In this document: positions 5,615 through 9,365 of the stretch, in pieces
How the letters are laid out: each line of letters opens with the position of its first letter
Numbering within the stretch: the first letter of the stretch is position 1
DNA from: an uncultured Clostridia bacterium
Lineage (GTDB): Bacteria > Bacillota > Clostridia > Christensenellales > Pumilibacteraceae
Direction of reading: 5' to 3'
DNA: 9,365 nucleotides
Assembly (NCBI GenBank): GCA_947588325.1
Contig: CANPYH010000057.1
Location: 1-9,365, forward strand
Made by a program: the position numbers and the translations under genes
The notes under the pieces: generated by a model
Database searches by the model: none
Told to the model about the DNA's origin: nothing
The model's input: only the letters and a program-made list of their open reading frames with translations

Positions 5615-8569
5615 ATGTTGAGACTGATTGACATCACCAAAGATTATAAGGTGGCGGGGGAGGCGGTTCCCGCGCTTAAAGGCGTGACCGTCAATTTCCG
5701 CGCAAACGAGTTCGTGTCCGTGCTCGGACCGAGCGGCTGCGGAAAGACCACCCTGCTCAATATAATCGGCGGTTTGGATAAGTACTCGGGCGGCGACCTC
5801 ATAATAGACGGGCGCTCGACCAAGTCTTTCGGCGACAGGGATTGGGACGTATATCGCAACCATCGCATAGGTTTCATATTCCAGAGTTACAACCTGATAC
5901 CTCACCAGACCGTGCTCGGCAACGTCGAGCTTGCTCTCACCATTGCGGGGATGAGCAAGGCGGAGCGGCGGGAAAAGGCGGCGGAGGCTCTTCGCCGCGT
6001 CGGGCTGGGCGACCAGCTTAACAAGCGACCCAATCAGCTCTCGGGCGGTCAGTGCCAGAGAGTGGCTATCGCGCGCGCTCTCGTCAACGACCCCGAGATA
6101 CTTCTTGCCGACGAGCCGACGGGAGCACTCGACACGACTACCAGCGTCCAGATAATGGACCTTATGAAAGAGATAGCGGGGGAACGCCTCGTCATAATGG
6201 TTACGCATAACCCCGAACTTGCAGAGAAATACTCCACGCGAATAATCAACCTGCGCGACGGCTTGATAGTCGGCGACTCCATGCCCTACTCCGACGAAGA
6301 GGAAGCGGCGGAGTGCGCCAAACGCCTTGCCGCAAAGACCGAGGCGGAGGCAAAGGCGAAAGAGGACGGCGCCAAAGAGGGCGGAAAGACCAAGGTTAAG
6401 CCCGAAAAGGCGAAGATGGGCTTTCTCACCGCGCTTTCCCTTTCACTTCGCAACCTTTTGGCAAAGAAGGGCCGCACGATAATGGTGGGCATAGCAGGCT
6501 CGATAGGCATAATAGGCGTCGCCATAGTGCTTGCCTTTTCCACGGGTATATCCAACTACATATACCAGATGGAGACGGATATGCTCTCGGGCTATCCCGT
6601 TTCCGTCGCCGAGTCCGCCGTGGACTATTCACAGCTGATAAGTATGACGCTGGATCTTGCTACGCAGGAAGATGAAACGGGCCGCGCGCCGAATAAGGTG
6701 TATGTAAACAAAATAGTCGAAGCCATGACTTCGCTCAGCGGCTCCACCGTAACCAATAATATAACGCAGGAATACCTCGATTTTGTCGAGGCTATGCCGT
6801 CGGAAAACTACGAAACGATACAATACACCTACGGAATTAACTTCGCGAACAACATATACACCGAGTATAAGTTCGAGGACGACGCGACCGCCAAAGACTC
6901 TTCGGGCGAGACTATCCCCGTGCACGAGACCTCGATAACGGGCGTTCGCGCCATATTCACGGGCGTTTTGGGACATATCGAGGAGTATGCGGCTTACACG
7001 AGCATAATATCAAGTATATCGACGTTCGGCGAAGTGCCCGACAAGAAGGACTACATACTTTCGCAATACGATATAGTAGCGGGCGAGTACCCCGAGCAGA
7101 GCGACAAGGGCGCGCTCGTACTTGCGCTGACGGGCAACGACGAGATAGACGACCTGATTCTTGCGCAGTTCGGCTATGTCTCCGCGCGTGAGTTCGTCAA
7201 CTACGCATTCAGCCTTGCGAAAGAGGGCGCGCACACATACAGCGACTTCTATCAGAAGGACTTGCCGCACATGGAAAAGCCCTTCGAGTATTCGGACTTC
7301 GTCGGTCCCGACGCAAAAACGTTCAGGTGGTACCCGAACAACCTCGTCTATGAAGTAAGCGGCACGACGACGGAAGGCGACCGCAACCCCAGCCAAAATA
7401 AATACACCTATAACACATACGCCGACAAGTTCTCCGATTCGGACGATAAGAACATAGTCGACCTGTCAGTCAAGTGTATATTGAAGCCCAAAGAGGGCGT
7501 CAGGTACGGTATGCTTTCTTCGGGGTTGTACTACACCAAGGCGCTCACCGACCACGTCCGCGATATAGAGCTGAATGAAGAAACAATGTCGCCAATCGTC
7601 AAAGACGCGCTTGATAGCAGCAGGGAGGGCGTAGTCGACGTAACTTATTCCTACGACTACTACTATGACGAATATGTCGATAAGGACGACCCGAGCCAAG
7701 GCATAGTCAGAGACGTACACGGCACCGAGCATAATGTCGGCTTCGGCGCGACGGTCAATGACGTTGACGCGGGCGCGATAACTTCGCTGCTCACGCGTGA
7801 TCAGTTCGTGAAGGTTATTACCGACCTTATCGAGCAGAGCGGCGGCAACGTTGCCATTTTCGCCGAACTTCTCGCCAATATGTTATACGGCAGCTCGGAT
7901 AAGGTGGTATACCTCAGCGCACTCGGCGGGAGCGAACTGCCCTCGCGCTTGCGTTTCTGGGCTTCCGACTTCAAGCAGAAGGACGCAATAACCGCCTATC
8001 TCGACGAATGGAATAAGCCCGACAACGGCCACGTCTGGGAGAGGGACGCCGACGGCAATATCGTTGTGGATAAGGACGGAAAGAAGGTCGTCGACGAGGC
8101 TAAAATGGTGCAATACACCGACATACTCGGCGTGATAATGACCATGGTCAACCAGCTGATTATGATGATAACCGCGGCGTTGATAGTATTCACGTCCATT
8201 GCCCTCGTCGTCTCCACCGTCATGATAGGCATAATAACCTATGTCTCCGTCGTCGAGCGTACCAAGGAGATCGGCGTTATCCGCGCCATGGGCGGCAGCA
8301 AACTCGACATACGCAACCTCTTCAATGCCGAGACCTTCATTATCGGGTTGATTGCGGGCATTATCGGTATAGTCGTGACCTACCTTCTCTCCCTCGTCGC
8401 GAACCTCATTATCGGCGGCTTCACGGGCATCTATACCATAGCTTCCCTCCAATTCTGGCAGGCGCTCATAATGATAACAATCTCCGTCGCCCTCACTCTT
8501 ATCTCGGGACTTATTCCGGCGAGCAAGGCGGCGAAGAAGGATCCCGTCGTCGCTTTAAGAACCGAATAG
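5615..8569 (+). CDS. Fused ABC transporter, ATPase plus FtsX/MacB-type permease
   Basis: This 984-residue protein joins an ABC ATPase to a permease. ATPase motifs: Walker A GPSGCGKTT (38-46), Q-loop Q90, signature LSGGQ (142-146), Walker B ILLADEPTG (162-170), H-loop H198. The NBD most resembles the LolD/MacB class. A charged Lys/Glu/Ala linker (about 225-275) leads to one helix (about 290-312), an extracellular region of roughly 530 residues, then three helices (about 846-880, 908-935, 947-970) with the FtsX-family segment VVERTKEIGVIRAMG. This four-helix plan is that of type VII ABC systems, which act mechanically on extracytoplasmic substrates such as peptides, toxins or lipoproteins rather than moving solutes through the membrane. 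The extracellular region is far larger than in Escherichia coli MacB and has a Tyr/Asp-rich patch near 677-690. Substrate unknown. It stands alone, without an adjacent two-component system. Confidence 0.95.
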   Translation: MLRLIDITKDYKVAGEAVPALKGVTVNFRANEFVSVLGPSGCGKTTLLNIIGGLDKYSGGDLIIDGRSTKSFGDRDWDVYRNHRIGFIFQSYNLIPHQTVLGNVELALTIAGMSKAERREKAAEALRRVGLGDQLNKRPNQLSGGQCQRVAIARALVNDPEILLADEPTGALDTTTSVQIMDLMKEIAGERLVIMVTHNPELAEKYSTRIINLRDGLIVGDSMPYSDEEEAAECAKRLAAKTEAEAKAKEDGAKEGGKTKVKPEKAKMGFLTALSLSLRNLLAKKGRTIMVGIAGSIGIIGVAIVLAFSTGISNYIYQMETDMLSGYPVSVAESAVDYSQLISMTLDLATQEDETGRAPNKVYVNKIVEAMTSLSGSTVTNNITQEYLDFVEAMPSENYETIQYTYGINFANNIYTEYKFEDDATAKDSSGETIPVHETSITGVRAIFTGVLGHIEEYAAYTSIISSISTFGEVPDKKDYILSQYDIVAGEYPEQSDKGALVLALTGNDEIDDLILAQFGYVSAREFVNYAFSLAKEGAHTYSDFYQKDLPHMEKPFEYSDFVGPDAKTFRWYPNNLVYEVSGTTTEGDRNPSQNKYTYNTYADKFSDSDDKNIVDLSVKCILKPKEGVRYGMLSSGLYYTKALTDHVRDIELNEETMSPIVKDALDSSREGVVDVTYSYDYYYDEYVDKDDPSQGIVRDVHGTEHNVGFGATVNDVDAGAITSLLTRDQFVKVITDLIEQSGGNVAIFAELLANMLYGSSDKVVYLSALGGSELPSRLRFWASDFKQKDAITAYLDEWNKPDNGHVWERDADGNIVVDKDGKKVVDEAKMVQYTDILGVIMTMVNQLIMMITAALIVFTSIALVVSTVMIGIITYVSVVERTKEIGVIRAMGGSKLDIRNLFNAETFIIGLIAGIIGIVVTYLLSLVANLIIGGFTGIYTIASLQFWQALIMITISVALTLISGLIPASKAAKKDPVVALRTE

Positions 8570-8806
8570 TAGCCGGAGGAAGCCACATAGCACCGCTGAT
8601 ACGCGCGAACCGAGAACGTTATTGCTCAGTCACATACCTCTTTTTAGTATGTTCCTTCGCATAACAACCTCTCTCGCACGTCTGAGCGGCACTCTGTGCC
8701 TTCCACTGTTGCAGACTTGCAAGAGGACAATGTGAAGTAATAATCACGGCTTTTTCGGGGAAGTAATTACTTAACTTGAGACTAACATTGTGAATCATCA
8801 TAAAAA

Positions 8807-8843
8807 TTTAGTTATTTAAGAGTGTACAACTCCCATAACTAAA
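8807..8843 (+). repeat. AT-rich hairpin with inner GTACA-loop stem
   Basis: TTTAGTTAT (8807-8815) pairs perfectly with ATAACTAAA (8835-8843). Inside, GAGT (8820-8823) pairs with ACTC (8829-8832) around the loop GTACA. The GTACA core and the TTTAGTT lead-in resemble the two palindromic units that follow, so it may be a diverged relative. A role as the ABC transporter terminator is possible, but no T-run follows directly. Confidence 0.5.
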
Positions 8844-8854
8844 GACTGAAAAAT

Positions 8855-8931
8855 ATTTTTAGTTTTTAGGGGAAGGGGGGAGCGGGGGAAACCCCCTTTG
8901 TACACAAAGCGGGTTTCCCCCGCAAACACTT
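8855..8931. repeat. Palindromic repeat unit, copy 1
   Basis: ATTTTTAGTTTTT is followed by a G-rich run and a 42-base near-perfect palindrome at 8882-8923. Its arms GCGGGGGAAACCC (8882-8894) and GGGTTTCCCCCGC (8911-8923) match perfectly. After one C-C mismatch (8895/8910), CTTTGT (8896-8901) pairs with ACAAAG (8904-8909) around the central AC. The unit ends with GCAAACACTT. There is no coding sense on either strand that is independent of the palindrome. Confidence 0.85.
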
Positions 8932-8953
8932 ACAATAAAAAAAATAATAAAGA

Positions 8954-9032
8954 ATTTTTAGTTTTTTGGAAAGGGGGTGCAAGGGGGAAAACCTTTTTGT
9001 ACACAAAAAGGTTTTCCCCCTGCAAAACACTT
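8954..9032. repeat. Palindromic repeat unit, copy 2
   Basis: This is a second copy 99 bases after the first, with the same order: ATTTTTAGTTTTT, G-run, palindrome (8979-9023), GCAAAACACTT. The arms pair continuously from A8982/T9021 to the centre, through GGGGGAAAACC and GGTTTTCCCCC and then TTTTTGT with ACAAAAA. The outer GCA/TGC pairs if one A bulges. It shares the GTACAC core with copy 1, but the arm sequence differs on both sides so that pairing is kept. It ends 19 bases before the gpmI start. Confidence 0.85.
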
Positions 9033-9040
9033 CCCCAAAA

Positions 9041-9046
9041 AAGGAG
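9041..9046 (+). promoter_or_regulatory. Ribosome binding site of gpmI
   Basis: AAGGAG lies five bases before the ATG at 9052, just downstream of the second palindrome. No convincing promoter could be assigned for gpmI. Confidence 0.85.
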
Positions 9047-9051
9047 AAAAA

Positions 9052-9365
9052 ATGAAAACAGATGCGATAATTATTATGGACGGTTTCGGCTTTCGGAAGG
9101 AAAGCAAGGGCAACGCGGTAATAGCGGCGGGCACGCCCAATCTTGACAGACTTATGGCGAAATATCCGCACACGCTGATTGAGGCGAGCGGGCTGGCTGT
9201 GGGACTGCCTGCGGGTCAAATGGGCAACAGCGAGGTCGGGCACCTGAACATAGGCGCAGGCAGGGTTGTTTATCAGGACATTACCGCGATTGACAAGGCG
9301 ATCGAGGACGGCGAGTTTTTCGAGAATAAAGAGTTCGTCGCGGCAATGGATAATTGCAAAGCGAG
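9052..9365 (+). CDS. gpmI: 2,3-bisphosphoglycerate-independent phosphoglycerate mutase, 3'-partial
   Basis: The first 104 codons of a protein normally about 510 residues long are present; the gene runs off the right edge. It interconverts 3- and 2-phosphoglycerate in glycolysis and gluconeogenesis, using a phosphoserine intermediate and two metal ions (manganese in Gram-positive enzymes). Diagnostic residues are visible: metal-ligand D10 in IIIMDGFG, TPNLDRL at 28-34, and the catalytic serine S60 in GQMGNSEVGH (55-64), followed by LNIGAGRVVYQD. The start is supported by AAGGAG five bases upstream. In spore formers this metal-dependent enzyme is of interest because its pH-sensitive activity controls 3-phosphoglycerate storage in forespores (known from Bacillus). 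In other Firmicutes it often follows gapA, pgk and tpiA; here it follows a repeat-bearing gap instead. Confidence 0.96.
   Translation, partial: MKTDAIIIMDGFGFRKESKGNAVIAAGTPNLDRLMAKYPHTLIEASGLAVGLPAGQMGNSEVGHLNIGAGRVVYQDITAIDKAIEDGEFFENKEFVAAMDNCKA

Larger units (their letters stand above)
8570..9051. other. Gene-free intergenic region with hairpins before gpmI
   Basis: No credible gene is visible in these 482 bases. The left part (8570-8760) holds only weak short hairpins, such as GGCAC-TCT-GTGCC at 8688-8700, and no clear terminator for the ABC transporter. A perfect 12-base palindrome AAGTAATTACTT lies at 8761-8772. The right part holds the hairpin at 8807-8843 and two tandem palindromic units (8855-8931 and 8954-9032). 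Confidence 0.6.

Noticed and set aside
5564..6208. Minus-strand frame opposite the ABC ATPase domain
   Set aside because: It lies antisense to a domain with complete Walker A, signature and Walker B motifs.
8688..8700. Short hairpin GGCAC-TCT-GTGCC as terminator of the ABC transporter
   Set aside because: The stem is only 5 bp and the following TTCC is not a T-tract; it is over 100 bases from the stop.
8619..8801. Minus-strand 60-codon frame after the ABC transporter
   Set aside because: It has no Shine-Dalgarno sequence and no recognisable family. It could be part of a dispersed repeat, but I could not support that from this window.
8775..8806. Possible gpmI promoter (TTGAGA with CATAAA or TAAAAA)
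   Set aside because: The boxes match poorly, or the spacer is 19 bases; not better than chance in AT-rich sequence.
8855..9032. The repeated hairpins as a CRISPR array
   Set aside because: There are only two units, with long self-complementary arms and an AT-rich gap; there are no short direct repeats with unique spacers and no cas genes.
8866..9243. Open frames running through the palindromic units on both strands
   Set aside because: The translations (such as FCVQKGF and FLYTKRF) are direct readings of the palindromes and one runs antisense into gpmI.

Overview
The window looks like chromosome from an endospore-lineage Firmicute, most likely an uncultured gut-type member of Clostridia. 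The main evidence is a clear Spo0A. Supporting signs are strong sigma-A-type promoters, GGAG-type ribosome binding sites, a BspA-like leucine-rich-repeat protein of the sort common in gut Clostridia, and a MacB/FtsX-type fused ABC transporter. Codons are GC-leaning, with frequent ATA for isoleucine. I cannot name a genus from sequence alone. No tRNA, rRNA, CRISPR array, transposase or phage gene was seen.

Layout. (1) 1-1914 (+): the 3' part of a large LRR protein gene, open at the left edge, with its terminator at 1994-2025. (2) 2096-2339: a gene-free 244-bp inverted-repeat element resembling a MITE, with a different small hairpin embedded in each arm. (3) 2449-3468 (-): a zinc-dehydrogenase-like MDR protein. 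It is divergent from (4) spo0A at 3663-4391 (+). (5) 4558-4881 (+) and 4931-5449 (-): two small four-helix membrane proteins of unknown function. They converge on one terminator and share a 12-base sequence at their -35 regions. (6) 5615-8569 (+): a 984-residue ABC transporter with an ATPase domain fused to an FtsX-like permease and a very large extracellular loop. (7) 8570-9051: 482 bases without a convincing gene, holding a hairpin and two tandem copies of a near-perfect palindrome. (8) 9052 to the right edge (+): the start of gpmI, a glycolytic phosphoglycerate mutase.

The genes do not form one operon; nearly every gene has its own promoter or leader, so no single pathway ties them together. 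The most interesting material is non-coding. It comprises the paired palindromes with compensatory arm changes before gpmI, the inverted-repeat element at 2096-2339, and two minus-strand genes whose consensus promoters sit so close to the start codon that their mRNAs should be leaderless. The dehydrogenase is also unusual: it keeps its structural-zinc cysteines but lacks the usual catalytic-zinc ligands.
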